64,000 bases of DNA from Smallanthus sonchifolius. Lineage: Eukaryota > Streptophyta > Magnoliopsida > Asterales > Asteraceae. The notes under the pieces are model-generated. The model had not been told where the DNA came from. It saw nothing but the letters and a program-made list of their open reading frames with translations, and did no database searches. Below, piece by piece: positions 1 to 10,650 of this stretch; the first letter of the stretch is position 1; every line of letters begins with the position of its first letter. The position numbers were made by a program, and so were the translations under genes. The stretch lies in contig CM042042.1 in the NCBI GenBank assembly GCA_023525975.1, positions 48,681,880 through 48,745,879 of the forward strand. The letters are read 5' to 3'.

Positions 1-135
1 TTACCCTATACCAACGACATGTTGTCGGGATAGGTGCCATCAAAATTTTGTCTGATGAAACCCTGTCGTCAGTATAGGGTTGTGACAGATGGAGGAATAT
101 TTGGACAACTAGATGGAGGGTATAGGATTGCAACG
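1..135 (+). mobile_element. CACTA transposon fragment (subterminal repeats), cut by window start
   Basis: This stretch holds palindromic subterminal motifs of the type CCTATACCGACGACATGTCG. It parallels the left part of the complete CACTA element at about 58272-58400 in order and orientation: two GACGACATGTCG-type repeats, a GGGTTG run, then an AGATGGAGG-like stretch. No CACTACA terminus is inside the window. The fragment lies upstream of a bHLH terminal exon, so it sits in or near an intron of that gene. Confidence 0.7.
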
Positions 136-470
136 TTGCATTTATTATCATAAATATTAATATATGAATGCATTTATCTTAGGGTCTTCTGCCACCCCTA
201 AAACTTAAACGATCGTTTAAAAGGTAGGGGTAGGCGTAAGCCTAACCTTTAAATGGCCACAAATCCTAAACAACCGTTTGGAAAGTAGGGGGTATAACAT
301 ACGCCCTAATCTTGAAACGGCCATTTGGTAACCCCTTAAACAGACGTTTGAAAACAGTGTGGGATTAGAATGTTAGTGTACTATACATGTATATCATATG
401 CCCTTATTTTATGGGTTCTTTAGTAGAAAAGATATATAATTTCTGATTCATTTTGTCTTGGTTTCTGCAG
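136..470 (+). other. Intron of the left bHLH copy, with repeated palindromic motifs
   Basis: No gene is seen other than the intron of the bHLH paralogue that ends with TTTCTGCAG at 462-470. Between about 185 and 365 there are four short near-palindromes of the form AAACNNNCGTTT or AAACGGCCATTT in alternating contexts. They look like the subterminal repeats of another small DNA transposon, but no terminal inverted repeats were found. Confidence 0.4.
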
Positions 471-533
471 AAGAATGATGATTTCATTATGTCACCAGCC
501 GATCTTGTGAACAACCTGCAACAAGTTGTTTAA
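471..533 (+). CDS. Last exon of a bHLH transcription factor paralogue (partial)
   Basis: Twenty codons plus TAA follow a good acceptor (polypyrimidine tract and TTTCTGCAG). The peptide KNDDFIMSPADLVNNLQQVV aligns with the terminal exon of the intact bHLH gene at 47446-47529, which carries a VMTAKDLVNCLQ-type segment. In subgroup IVa-like bHLH proteins this small exon ends the C-terminal ACT-like domain. The rest of the gene lies left of the window, so it cannot be told whether this copy is functional. A CACTA fragment sits in the preceding intron. The call rests on exon phase, position and motif. Confidence 0.65.
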   Translation, partial: KNDDFIMSPADLVNNLQQVV

Positions 534-632
534 ACTCTAATTAAGTTGGTCTTTTAAGTACTCTTGAAATCTCAACAAGTTAATTGTCAGTTATATTGTA
601 GTGTTCTTCAGTCCCATTACAATATATAAGTT

Positions 633-770
633 GGGTTATACTCTTTAAATGTTTCCCTTTCCTTTGATGTTTTTGCTGTTTTTCCATGCTCCTCTAGTTT
701 TCTGTATTAGTCCCTCTAGCTCCTTGCTAGTTGGGTTGTTTTAATGAAATCTTATGCCTTCCAAAAAAAA
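633..770 (+). mobile_element. 5'-truncated LINE-type retroposon, 138 bp
   Basis: The insert ends with a poly(A) run (763-770) and is flanked by a perfect 17-bp duplication ATTACAATATATAAGTT (616-632 and 771-787). This is the footprint of target-primed reverse transcription. The body is pyrimidine-rich, with the pattern CTCCTTGCTAGTTGGG followed by GCCTTCC and A's, which resembles the 3' ends of plant L1-type LINEs. No coding remains. The family is inferred; the insertion structure is read directly. Confidence 0.8.
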
Positions 771-882
771 ATTACAATATATAAGTTAATTTTCTTCTGA
801 TGTTTACTAGGGTTTGTGTCCACTCTATTAAGTTCTTGTCATGTATTCTGAAAACACATTCTGACACTTTTGTTGTACGTAT

Positions 883-1406
883 TAGGGGTGTTCAAAAAAA
901 TCCGAATCCGAATCCGAATTATCCGAAAATCCGAATCCGAACTATCCGAAAATTCGGATATCCGAAATTTCGGATATCCGAAATTTGGATATCCGAATTT
1001 TCGGATTCGGATTCGGATAGTGATTTTCGGATATTTCGGATAGTTCGGATATCCGAATATCCGAAATATTATATTTATATATTTTTTTTAATTGTTTTTA
1101 TTATTTAAAAATAAGAAAATTTGAATCAAAACCCGATATATTATATTTATATATTTTTATATGTATATTTTCTAATGTTTTTTAAGGTTTTTAATTGATT
1201 TTGTAATTTAAAAATATTATTTTTATATATTTTTTTATTTTTTTTATATTTTCGGATATCCGTTTCACTATCCGAATCCGTATCCGAAATTTCGGATATC
1301 CGAAATTCGGATATCCGAAATTTCGGATACGGATTCGGATAGTGAAATCCACTATCCGAAAATTTCGGATATCCGAAATTCGGATATCCGACTTTGAACA
1401 CCCCTA
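883..1406. mobile_element. Non-autonomous hAT element (MITE-like), 524 bp
   Basis: Terminal inverted repeats TAGGGGTGTTCAAA are perfect at both ends. The target duplication GTACGTAT (875-882 and 1407-1414) is a perfect 8 bp, as in hAT elements. Both subterminal parts are dense arrays of ATCCGAAT and its reverse complement, the sort of motif that hAT transposases bind. The centre is AT-rich and codes for nothing. A related empty site exists at 4322-4329. The termini resemble those of the intact hAT at 53357-56247 (TAGAGGTGCACAAAA), so cross-mobilisation is possible, but the subterminal motifs differ. Confidence 0.93.
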
Positions 1407-1414
1407 GTACGTAT

Positions 1415-2358
1415 GCTAGTACCATGCTTTGAGAATCTCACTACCTAGGGAGAAACAAAATCTAGTCAGTGTGCTTGAAGATCTGAGTAGAGCTCGGATG
1501 TATCCTAATTAAGTAATTGACTGTTGTGAAAGTTTCTATAAATTTTAGGAAGAAACAAAACCACTAAGTTCCTATATTGTTTCACTCTTGTGAAAGTTTT
1601 TATAAATTTTATAATTTACATTAGAAAACTTAATTATTATTTAGTGACTAATATTTTCATGTTTAATAGTAATTATGACAAAAAAAAATTATTACATAAT
1701 AATCAACTTTCATAAATATTTTACTTAGATCATTTAGTTTAAACAATTATGAACACTTTAGTGGTTTCTATAAATAGCAAAAAAATACAAGTGATTTTAT
1801 TAAAACAATATTAAAATTAACTTATCCATATAAGTAGAACTATATGTTTGCATATTTCGTTTAACAAACAAATAAATATTATTAATAATCAACATACAAA
1901 AAAGATTTGAGCGATATGTTTGACACGAACAACTACAAGCAATGAACTAAAAACACCAATAACATAACTAATTAAAGGACTTGATTGGAGCTATAATTAA
2001 AAAGAAACAACTGCAACCGAAAACATCACAACCTTATGATGAGGCGATGAGCCGAAAACCATGATCCAAAAAACTAAATTACCCATACCGTGAATCAATT
2101 AAAAATGTGCTCCAAGATGAGCATCCAATGTGTCGAACAAGATGGAACTACCGAACAGAGCCACAAGCAAACTAACCTTGATAGGAAAATTAAAGCAAAC
2201 AACAATCTTGAGCACTACTAAAAAACTGAACTGTTTTCGTCAAGAGAAACATGTTTGCTAGTATGTGGCGTGCATACCAAGAGGTACCATGGAAACAGTA
2301 GCAAGTGCTAGGCATTTTGGCGCCAAAGAGCCGAGAAAAGAAAGGAACATGTTTGGTG
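1415..2358. other. AT-rich region without recognisable gene
   Basis: The first 90 bp continue the duplicated flank also seen at 4330-4420. Two related segments containing GTGAAAGTTT and TATAAATTTT lie near 1525 and 1590. From about 2230 to the element boundary the sequence is roughly 75% similar by eye to 11395-11530, a dispersed repeat of unknown kind. I see no coding potential. Confidence 0.4.
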
Positions 2359-2616
2359 TGAAGATTTAATCTTGATATTTATTAATATTATTTTATTAAT
2401 TGTTGTTTGAATTTGTATTAGAATAGAATTGAGTTTGTTTGTTTATTTGATTATTTAATTAAGTTTGAGTTTGGTTAGGATTAGTATAGGTTTAATATAA
2501 ATAGATGGTTATGATTTATGTAATTGTAGTGGTATTTGATATTAATAAAAGGTGTCGATCTTTATGATCAATATTGTCGGTGTTTTATTGTTCGAGTTTG
2601 ATCCAATTATCCAACA
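2359..2616 (+). repeat. 5' LTR of the 1.8-kb element
   Basis: Starts TG and ends CA, 258 bp. It contains a TATAAATAG motif near 2498 and the segment TTAATAAAAGGTGTCGATC, which gives a poly(A)-signal-like AATAAA. The other LTR differs by scattered substitutions and about one base in length. Confidence 0.88.
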
Positions 2617-3271
2617 ATTGGTATCAGAGCCTAACAAGTTCGTGATCCAGGTACGTAACTACAAGAAATCACAGCAAGAGATTCGAAAGAAAGCAATAGG
2701 TTTGGGTTTGCGGCTGTTTTTGGTCGAGAGAAGCAAGCAAGCAATTGAAGGAATGAGTCATTGTTTCTTAAAATAAAGTCAAAGAAAGAAGTTAACCACG
2801 CAGGTGAGAATTAAAAGCACCAGTCAAGTTTGTGGCTGGAATTAATTTGAAATTGAAGCAGCCACACACCTGATTGGAGCCGCATACAAGAAAGAGAAAA
2901 GGTGAAGAAAAAAAAATAGTGTGAGACGATTAAAGCAAGCGGATCGTGTAAGACGATGATGATTAAAGGAGGTTCTGCATGAGCCAGGGTTCTGAGTGAG
3001 CCAAAGATTGAGATCAAGGAGAGGTCCTGTGTGAGCCAGGATAGAGAAGCTCTGTGCGAGCTAGAAGATCGAGTTCTGTGTGAACTAAGGACGATGAGTT
3101 TTGTGTGAACTAAGGAAGAAAAGTTTTGCGTGAACAAAGACTCTGCGTGAATCGATTGAGAAGAGGAGACCAAATATAAAAAGGTGTTCTACGTGAGCGG
3201 GTTCTGTGTGAACAAAGAGAAATAAATCTGTGTAATTCAGTGGAACGAAGAAGGGTGGGTAGAGAATTTCT

Positions 3272-3934
3272 ATGTGGAAAATAAACATGGCAGAAAAGAA
3301 TGTGAGACGATGGTTGCCGGTGGCACAATGGGTATTACAGGTTCTACGATTGAAGGGTATCAACCAAAGAGGCCGAATGAAGATGGTTAGTATTTCATTG
3401 GCTATGGATGGTGTTATGGGGGCTATGAGTATTCTAGTGGCTACTAGTGATGATGGTGCGACCACCAATTGTGGTAATATGTTTGTCGGAGAAGATTCGG
3501 CAAAGGCGGAAGTCAAATCGCAAGTGTTTGAGTCTTGTGAAAAATCGTTTTTCCAATCAGATGAGATAAGTGACGAAAAAGAGAATGAGGCAGTAGTCGT
3601 GATGGAAAATAATGTCAAAATCTCGTCGGTTCAAAAAGTAGATTATATTAACGTAAATAAAGAGTTGGATGCTAGAAGCCAAAGTATTAGGCGTGTGAAG
3701 AATAACCAAGCTGATAATTTGTTTCATGATGAGCCGCGAGACATGCCAAATAAATCAGGTGGTAATGAAAAAATTAGAGATAGTGGGTCGGATGTGCATC
3801 TCAAGCACATGAAACGGAGAGATAAAAGCAAAGAAGGTAGTCCAAGAATCAAAATTAAAGAGATGCGAGTATTATTACGGATCGAAGATCTAGGAGGTAC
3901 AAATTCAAGATTAAGGGGGAGAATGAAGATTTAA
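3272..3934 (+). CDS. Hypothetical 220-aa ORF inside the non-autonomous LTR element
   Basis: An uninterrupted ORF runs from the middle of the internal region into the first bases of the 3' LTR. I do not recognise the product. The protein is rich in K, E, S and R in its second half, with no CCHC knuckle, protease DSG or YxDD motif, so it is not an ordinary gag-pol piece. Methionine and valine are common in the first 60 residues, followed by an acidic middle and a basic C-terminal part. It may be a captured host fragment or a diverged gag-like protein, or chance. Upstream (about 2940-3240) the internal sequence is an imperfect tandem repeat of a TCTGTGTGAGC-type unit. Confidence 0.35.
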   Translation: MWKINMAEKNVRRWLPVAQWVLQVLRLKGINQRGRMKMVSISLAMDGVMGAMSILVATSDDGATTNCGNMFVGEDSAKAEVKSQVFESCEKSFFQSDEISDEKENEAVVVMENNVKISSVQKVDYINVNKELDARSQSIRRVKNNQADNLFHDEPRDMPNKSGGNEKIRDSGSDVHLKHMKRRDKSKEGSPRIKIKEMRVLLRIEDLGGTNSRLRGRMKI

Positions 3935-4182
3935 TCTTGATATTTATTAATATTATTTTATTAATTGTTTTTTTGAATTTGTATTAGAGTAGGATTGAGT
4001 TTGTTAGTTTATTTGATTATTTAATTAAGTTTGAGTTTGGTTAGGATTAGTATATGTTTATTATAAATAGATGGTTATGATTCATGTAATTGAAGTGGTC
4101 TTTGATATTAATAAAAGGTGTCGATCTTTATGATCAATATTGTCGGTCTTTTATTGTTCGAGTTTGATCCAATTATCCAACA
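3924..4182 (+). repeat. 3' LTR of the 1.8-kb element
   Basis: Direct repeat of the 5' LTR with the same TG and CA ends, preceded by the polypurine tract AAGGGGGAGAA at 3913-3923. Confidence 0.88.
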
Positions 4183-4254
4183 TGCTGGTCAGTCAACACG
4201 GAATTAAACTGTTCAATTTCTCATAGATATGTTACTATTATTTTTAGCCATCTT

Positions 4255-4420
4255 TTTTCGATGGTGCACATTTAGTAAGTTCTTATTATGTATTTTGAAC
4301 ACATCCTTTGGCATTTTTGTTGTATATATGCTAGTATCATCGCTTAGAGAATCTTAGTAGCAACAATATCTAGTACGGGTGCTTGAAGATGTGGGAAGAG
4401 CTTAACTGTATCCCTGGGTA
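4255..4420 (+). repeat. Duplicate of the 820-1500 flank lacking the hAT insertion
   Basis: The order of short blocks (AAGTTCTTATTATGTATT, then a TTTTTGTTGTAT block, GCTAGTATCAT, GAGAATCT, TGCTTGAAGAT) matches 828-882 joined to 1415-1480. The site of the hAT insertion is uninterrupted here (GTATATAT at 4322-4329 against GTACGTAT). This is a paralogous empty site and shows that the segment was duplicated. Confidence 0.7.
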
Positions 4421-4829
4421 CCCAAGCATGGTGTGAATTGCTGTAATTTATACTGTAATTTAGTAGTAAAAGTAGAGTAGATTTATTGTTAAAAAAATAT
4501 AAGAATGAGGAGATGCATGCCTGATTCAAAATAGCTACTCTGGGAATATATTTTGTGTCAATTGTAACAACAATGCAGTAAGAATGAATATAATTGGAAT
4601 TAACGGATTCTTATTAGAACTTAACAGTGCTTAGCATTACAAACTAATGAAATAGTAAATCAAGACTCAACAAAAAGTTACTATGTCGGTGATCAGATGT
4701 AAAACAAAAATCAAAACACACTAGGATTTGGGACTTTTATGGGTATTTTATTCAAAGAAACTGAAAGTGTATACAAAGTGGATCTAAAAAAAAAAAATCA
4801 TCTACTACTACTGCTTCTAAGCTACTTTA
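4421..4829. other. AT-rich region without recognisable gene
   Basis: Nothing identifiable is seen beyond short poly(A) runs (for example at about 4788). The 61-codon minus-strand ORF here shows no family features. Confidence 0.4.
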
Positions 4830-5110
4830 TGTTAAAGATAATTAAAAAAGTTGACGTTTGTGTTTAAAAGTTGAATAATAATCGGTAGAACTAGTCACGT
4901 GACTGTTACCGATTTTATTGGATTAGTTAAGTCTTTTCTGTGATTAATTAGTATTATTGAGTCTTTGAGTCCGTTGTAATCATCTGCTATATAAGCAGCT
5001 TTATCATTGAGTAATATCATTGAGTTCTAGTCCATCAGAGCTTGGCTCTAATTCAATCAATTGTGTGTGCTAAAGTTATGTCGACAATAGCAACTTGTTT
5101 CTCTCAACCT
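4830..5110 (+). repeat. Probable solo or truncated LTR with PBS-like site
   Basis: The segment has the layout of a small LTR: a TGTTAAAGATAATT start near 4828, a GTCACGTGAC palindrome near 4895, a strong TATA motif CTATATAAGCAG near 4988, and a TTGAGTTCTA end. After it comes GTCCATCAGAGCTTGG, a degraded match to the tRNA-iMet primer site. An ATG follows at about 5078 and opens an 18-codon stretch before a GTGAGT donor-like site. A captured promoter and first exon of a host gene is the alternative. The right side is cut by the MITE at 5159. Confidence 0.35.
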
Positions 5111-5158
5111 AGCTACTCTGCCCGTGTTCAAGTGAGTGTTGGTTCGGTAATTATTGAA

Positions 5159-5743
5159 GGGAAAAATACGAAAATGGACATTTGACCAAGAAAATACTCA
5201 AAACAGGACTATTTCATGGACATTGGTCATGACAGCCGGCTAAAGACGGCTAAGCTAGCCGGCTAAAATTTCCGTGCCAAAATTCCATTTGTTAGAGTAC
5301 GAACCGATAATATGGCGACACGTGGCAGGCTTAGCCGTCTAAATAAACAGTTTTAGCCGTCTAATGCATTTAGCCGTCTAAATAAACAGTTATAGCCGTC
5401 TATTAGACGGCTTAGCCTCCGAAAATATTTTTTAAAAATTTTCAGAGGTTTAGCCGTCTAATAGACGACTATAACTGTTTATTTAGACGGCTAAATGCAT
5501 TAGACGGCTAAAACTGTTTATTTAGACGGCTATAGCCGTCTATTAGATGGCTAAGCCTGCCACGTGTCACATGCTTATTGGCTCGTACTCTGACAAATGG
5601 AATGTTGACACGGAAATTTTAGCCGGCTAGCTTAGTCGTCTTTAGCCTTTTCGCAAAAACAATGTCCATGAAACAGTAGGCTAAATAAAGATGTCCATTT
5701 TTAAGTATTTTATCGGTCAAATGTTCATTTTCGTATTTTTCCC
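5159..5743. mobile_element. Foldback MULE-type MITE, 585 bp
   Basis: The element is an almost complete inverted repeat with ends GGGAAAAATACGAAAATG. The flanks ATTATTGAA (5150-5158) and ATTATTTAA (5744-5752) match in 8 of 9 bases, which fits a 9-bp Mutator-type duplication. Inside, TTAGCCGTCTA and its complement repeat many times, and a CACGTGGCAGGCTTAGCC block occurs near both arms. A transcript across it would fold into a long hairpin. There is no coding capacity. Confidence 0.82.
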
Positions 5744-5752
5744 ATTATTTAA

Positions 5753-6412
5753 TCGGGACAAAACTTTTTGGATGGTCAATATTCTAAGTTTATCTTGCTT
5801 TTATTTTCTTTTATTTCATGCGTCTTTTGGTCTTTTATCTTCCATTAAATTTAAGATTAGTCTTTTTGAATCTTCCATTAAAGTTAAGATTAGGCTTTCA
5901 GAATTCAAGTTGTTTCTTTTGTTCGATCATGTTATAAATGTTGGGTTAATCGGGTTCGTTCACGGGTACCGGGTAAGGTGTATGGGTCATGCGGGTCACG
6001 GTTCTTGGTTCAATATATTCATGGTAATATGGAGTTTGAATAATAAAATAACTTGTCAAGTCTTGACCGAGATTTTGGGATGACCGGGTTTCTTGCGTGT
6101 GAACGTGTGGGATTGGAACTTAGAACAGCTCTAAATATAAGGAAGTAGTGGGCTTTACTTTGCATGTTTTTTTTGTTTTCTCAATATATATAGCAGTAGT
6201 ATTTTGCTTTTATATGTCTTTTGAAGAATTAATACACAGAAAAGACTTCCCAAAATTGTGTGTGTGTTTCTTGAGTCTAGTGTGTGTTTTCTTGGGCCTG
6301 AACCAACAATAAAAGCCCCTTGATAGTGGAATAAAATATGAGAGTTGAGAATCCAATTTTTCTTGTGTTGTGCATATTGTACCTATAGTTACCAATTGTT
6401 TCTTGCCAACAA
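5753..6412 (+). repeat. Probable 5' LTR region of a Copia fragment
   Basis: It ends CTTGCCAACA directly before ATTATTATCAGAGCACTAGG, a primer-site-like sequence, and a gag reading frame follows. A short internal duplication (TCTTCCATTAAA twice, near 5840 and 5870) is visible. The left end of the LTR could not be fixed, because the MITE abuts it. Confidence 0.4.
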
Positions 6413-7662
6413 TTATTATCAGAGCACTAGGTTAAAACTTGTTGAGGAAGAGCAGCAGAGGCTATCGAGACATGGCAGATGATGGTGAAGTTGTTCAACC
6501 AGGCGGCACAGGTGGCGTGACGACACAAGTTAGGGAACACAACGGTGTTTCTTGCCAATGTCTGAAGCTCTCTTCAACAAGTTATCATTCGTGGGAGATC
6601 ATGATGGAAGCCATCATGGATGCACAAGGGCTATGAGAGGAGATCCAACCACAAGAGGGTGAAGAAGTGGACAAAAAGAAGAACAAACATGCAAGGCCAT
6701 TTTTGTTTCATTCGTTACCTGAAATGTGTTACTTCCGATTGTAGAAAATCACCAATCCAAAGATGTCGGGAAGCGTTACAAGTTCGGTATCTAGGGGCCG
6801 ACCGGGTACAAAAGGCCCGGCTCCAGACCCTACGACTTCTGAGAATGAAGGACACGGAGAACATCAAAGAGTTTACAAGGAAGTCTGTTGGATAACATCG
6901 AATTCGGTGCCCTTGGAACCACTCTAGGAGATACCGTCATTATTCGGATATTATTCGATTTGGTACCAAATAAATTCCTCCAACTCGTGGCCTGTGTAGA
7001 TGATTTGGAAAGTATGCCTTCCGAAGAGGCTGTAGAAAGGTTAAATGCATACGAAGAACGTATGAGAATACGAGCCGGTTCAACTGAAACTCAACGTAAA
7101 CTTTTGTTTTCTAAATATTAGCGAAAAGGAAAACCAACAAGCACTAAATGGTACAAGAGTTGGACGTGACCAAGGAGTCGGTTCAGGTGCAAGCCATGGG
7201 TGTGGAAGAGGTAACCGTGGTCAAGGGAGCTGGGGAAACTAGAATTTTTATGGTAGAAACAAGGAACATGTTAAGTTTTATAATTGTCAAAACTTTGGAC
7301 ATTATGCGTCAAAGTGTAAAGCCAAACGAAACAAAGAAGACGAGGCGAACTTAACATAAACTGTAGATGATGAACCTGCCCTTCTCATGACCAAAAGTGT
7401 GATAAGGACAGACAAAATTCTTTTAAATGAAGAAAAGGTAATCCCTAGCCTATATGATCAAGATTCAAAGGAACCTAGACTATGGTATCTCAACAATGGG
7501 GCAAGCAACCACATGACTAGAAAAAAAGAATTTTTCACCAATATTGATAGTGAGATATCAAGCATGGTTCGGTTTGGTGACGGGTCCACTGTAGGGACTA
7601 AATCGGGCCTTGTAACCGTAAGGTACATTAAACTACCCACATTCTCTTATATTATGTTTCAT
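6413..7662 (+). pseudogene. Ty1/Copia gag-protease fragment (plus strand), broken
   Basis: The reading starts at ATG 6472 with a Copia gag N-terminus containing a YHSWEIMMEAIMDAQGLW-like block, then continues through several frame changes and stops. A gag nucleocapsid knuckle is readable near 7265-7330 (FYNCQNFGHYASKC type, CX2CX4HX4C with the first cysteine changed). It is followed by a protease-like segment LWYLNNGASNHMT near 7480, where the usual D-S/T-G is changed to N-N-G. No integrase or RT follows, because the sequence switches to an oppositely oriented Copia fragment at about 7663. Multiple stops make it non-functional. Confidence 0.8.
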
Positions 7663-10600
7663 TAACCTTGTTTTCTACACCATCCCTTGTTACCAAAGTT
7701 CCAGGATCGATCAGGTTCTTGACAACATTACCTTCTTACAATCGAAATCTTCAAGAATCTCCTTTGCATACTTTTGCTGACACATACTAATTCCTTGCTC
7801 GTATTATGTTACTTCCACTCCAAAAAAATGCTTCATTTTTCCAAGATCAGTCATTTCAAATTCATACTTCATTGATTTCTTAAAACTTTCATAGATCATA
7901 GAATCATTTCCCGTGTATATTAAATCATCCACATATAAGCTAACTATGATTATCTTGTTCCATACCCTTTTGATGAACAAGGTGTGATCATAATCGCTTT
8001 CATCCATTTAGATTCTTTGGATGCTTCTTCAAAGCTGGTAGGATCTCCGAATGAGCTATACATTGCCAAATCAACTTCTTTATCGGATATTCCTTCCCTA
8101 GTTTCGTAATCTATCTTCCAACCTAGACTGGACATAGTTCTTTTCGGAGTTTTTGCACTTGGCCTTGATGGTTAACTTCCTTCTTCTTGTGAAGTAGTAT
8201 CTTCAACTCTAGATGTATTGTTTGTTCTGTCAACATTGTCCATATTTTCGGTTTTACCCGTAGGTCATTGTTGAATGGGTATACCACCCAATTGATCTAG
8301 ACAGTTTCCTTCTGAAGGCTCAACACTCCAGTTTCAATGTCTTCCTTTTCAACTTTATTATCCGGAATTATTAATTCTAATGGACCTAATTCTTCCATTT
8401 TCTAATCCCATTTTTTATGTTCTTCAAAAACCACATCCATACTTATAACTATCTTTCTTTGAACCGGATAATAGAATATATATGCTTTTGATTTTGTACT
8501 TATACCCAAGAACACACATTTGTTGATTTTATCTTCTACTTTGGATCTTAGTTGAGCCTGGACATGAATAAAGACAATACTTCCAAAGATCTTAAAGTAA
8601 TCTACATCTAGTTTAGCTTATGACCAAACCTCTTCCAAGACCTTGTCTTCTATGTAAGTCCGTGGTCACACATCTATTCAGAATGTGTGTGGCCCAATTT
8701 GCAGCTTCTGTCCAAAACCATTTTGGCATTCCCTTTTCACATAAGAGGCATGTAACCATGTTCATGAGCTTCTTATGTCGACACCCATGCATTCCATTTT
8801 GTTGTGGTGTGTATGCAACAATTAGTTGTCTCTTAGTGCCATGTGATTCACAAAAGTCATTAAACACTTTTGAAGTAAATTCACCACCCCGGTCACTTCT
8901 CAAACCTTTAGTTTTAAGTCCAGTTTCATTTCCAACCATAGACTTGAATTTCTTGAATATCTCAAAACTTTTATTTTTCTTAGCCCAAAAATAGGTCTAT
9001 TCCTTTTCTAGAATAGTCATCAATTAAAACCATGGCATACCTTTTGCCACTTGATGAAGCCGACTTGATTGGTCCACATAGGTCTGTGTGGATTAGTTGC
9101 AGTTTGTCAATTTCCTTCCAAGTACTTCTTTTTGGAATCTTCTCACTTTGTTGTTTCCCTAAGTTGCAAATAAACTTCACATATTCTATTTTGTTCAACA
9201 ATATGAGGTAGGCCTTTCACCAGTTGTCCAAACTGCATTGTTCAATTGGACTTGTTATTCACATGCACAAGTCTCTTATGCCATATTTGGGACATACTCT
9301 CTTCATCAACTTTTAGGCATCTACTTTTGATGGGCTTCATGATATCATTCACAAGAAAAATCCTATTCCGGGTCATCTTAGATATAAATATCAGCCCTCG
9401 TTGTGGGTGATAGATTTTGCACATTCCTTGTTGAGTCATAATGGTTAATTCTTTCTCCTGGAGTTGTCCTATACTTAATAAGCTTGAGGTAAGTTGAAAA
9501 GCATTGTAATCTCTTCTCACCGCCTAGAGTACACCTTCTACTTCTAATCTGATCTCACCGGTCCCCTTTACAATTAACTAGAGATCATTGCCCAATTTAA
9601 CACTGTGCTTGAAACTTTCATCTAGGTTAATGAACCATTCTTAGGTGCCCGCCATGTGATTAGAGCATGTTGAGTCTAAGAACCAAATACCTTTCTGTTT
9701 TCCCTTTGATACGTCACCATGGGTCATGAGAAGTAAGTCTTCACCTTCATCAAACTAAGTATAATTTACTGACTTGTCTACCCTAGAACATTCATATGAA
9801 AAATGTCCCATTTGATGACATTTGAAGCACTCCACTACTGATTTGTCAAAGTCGGGTCGAGCTCTTTCCTAACCACGTCCCCATCTCCGACCGAAAGATC
9901 CTCTTCCACGTCCTCGTCCATGACCACCGAATGTATCATTTTCTGTTTTTAATACCTAATCATTTGTGGTTCTCTTGTTCAATTTATGTTCATGTACGAG
10001 TAAGGAGGTTTGTAGTTCATCTACTAAAAAAGTGTCGATATCTCTTGACTCTTAGAATACTACAAATTGAAATTGTTGGTTAGGGAACGAAGGATTTTCT
10101 GAACAACCTTCACATCTGGCATGTCTTCTCCAAAATTCCGCATGCCATTGGCCACAACATGACCCTGCTGAAGCAGTCGATGATGTTTTCTCCATTACTC
10201 ATCTCCAAGGTTTCGAACACCCTTCTTAGCTGCTGCAACTGAGCGTGTTTTACTCGAGCATTGCCTTGATACTTAGTCTTCATAGCTTCCAAGATATACT
10301 TTGTCAATGGATTGAAACAAGTAATTGATCTCTCTACTCTCTTTGATTTTGCTTGTCAATGGATTGAAACAAGTAATTCCTCGCCTTCAAGTCTTTGATC
10401 ATCATCACCTCCATATTCGTTCTTTGAGTGGATGTCATCTGTTCTCCTTTCTTGGGAATCGTAAACCCTCTCCCGATGACAACCCAATATTCTTTGGATC
10501 GTCGCAGTGTTTCCATCATGACAATGCTCCAATGATCATAATCTCCATCAAATCGGGGAACACTCAGGACTTGAAAATTTCTAGTTACTTCCGCCATTGA
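7663..10600 (-). pseudogene. Ty1/Copia gag-pol polyprotein (minus strand), broken and truncated
   Basis: Read on the minus strand from 10597 the domains follow Copia order. Gag begins MAEVTRNFQVLSVPRFDGDY. A CCHC knuckle lies near 9795-9830 (CFKCHQMGHFSYEC). A protease-like WFLDSTCSNHM is near 9680. A GAG-pre-integrase region with the IWHKRLVH motif is at 9242-9520. The integrase core has LIHTDLCGP (about 9085) and LRSDRGGEF with YTPQQNG (8800-8910). RT has the YVDD motif near 7925 and ends with a QQKYAKEIL-like segment near 7765. RNase H and the 3' LTR are missing, cut at the junction with the plus-strand fragment. Several stops and frameshifts interrupt it. It is a different Copia lineage from its neighbour, judged by the gag start. 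Confidence 0.9.
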
Positions 10601-10650
10601 TCTCTCTACTCTCTTTGATTATCTCCCAAGAGTTGTGCTCTGATGCCACT

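Larger units (their letters stand above)
2359..4182 (+). mobile_element. Non-autonomous LTR retrotransposon, 1.8 kb
   Basis: Two direct LTRs (2359-2616 and 3924-4182) begin TGAAGATTTAATC and end TTATCCAACA, with a modest number of differences. A primer binding site of the tRNA-iMet type (ATTGGTATCAGAGCC) follows the 5' LTR directly. A purine tract AAGGGGGAGAA precedes the 3' LTR. The flanks TGGTG and TGCTG agree in 4 of 5 bases, consistent with an aged 5-bp duplication. The interior lacks gag, protease, RT and integrase signatures, so it must have moved in trans. It does carry one 220-codon ORF (3272-3934). Confidence 0.9.

Noticed and set aside
2811..3618. Minus-strand ORFs of 120 and 177 codons opposite the LTR element's interior
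   Set aside because: Low-complexity complements of the tandem TCTGTGTGAGC repeat and of the plus-strand ORF; no domain seen.
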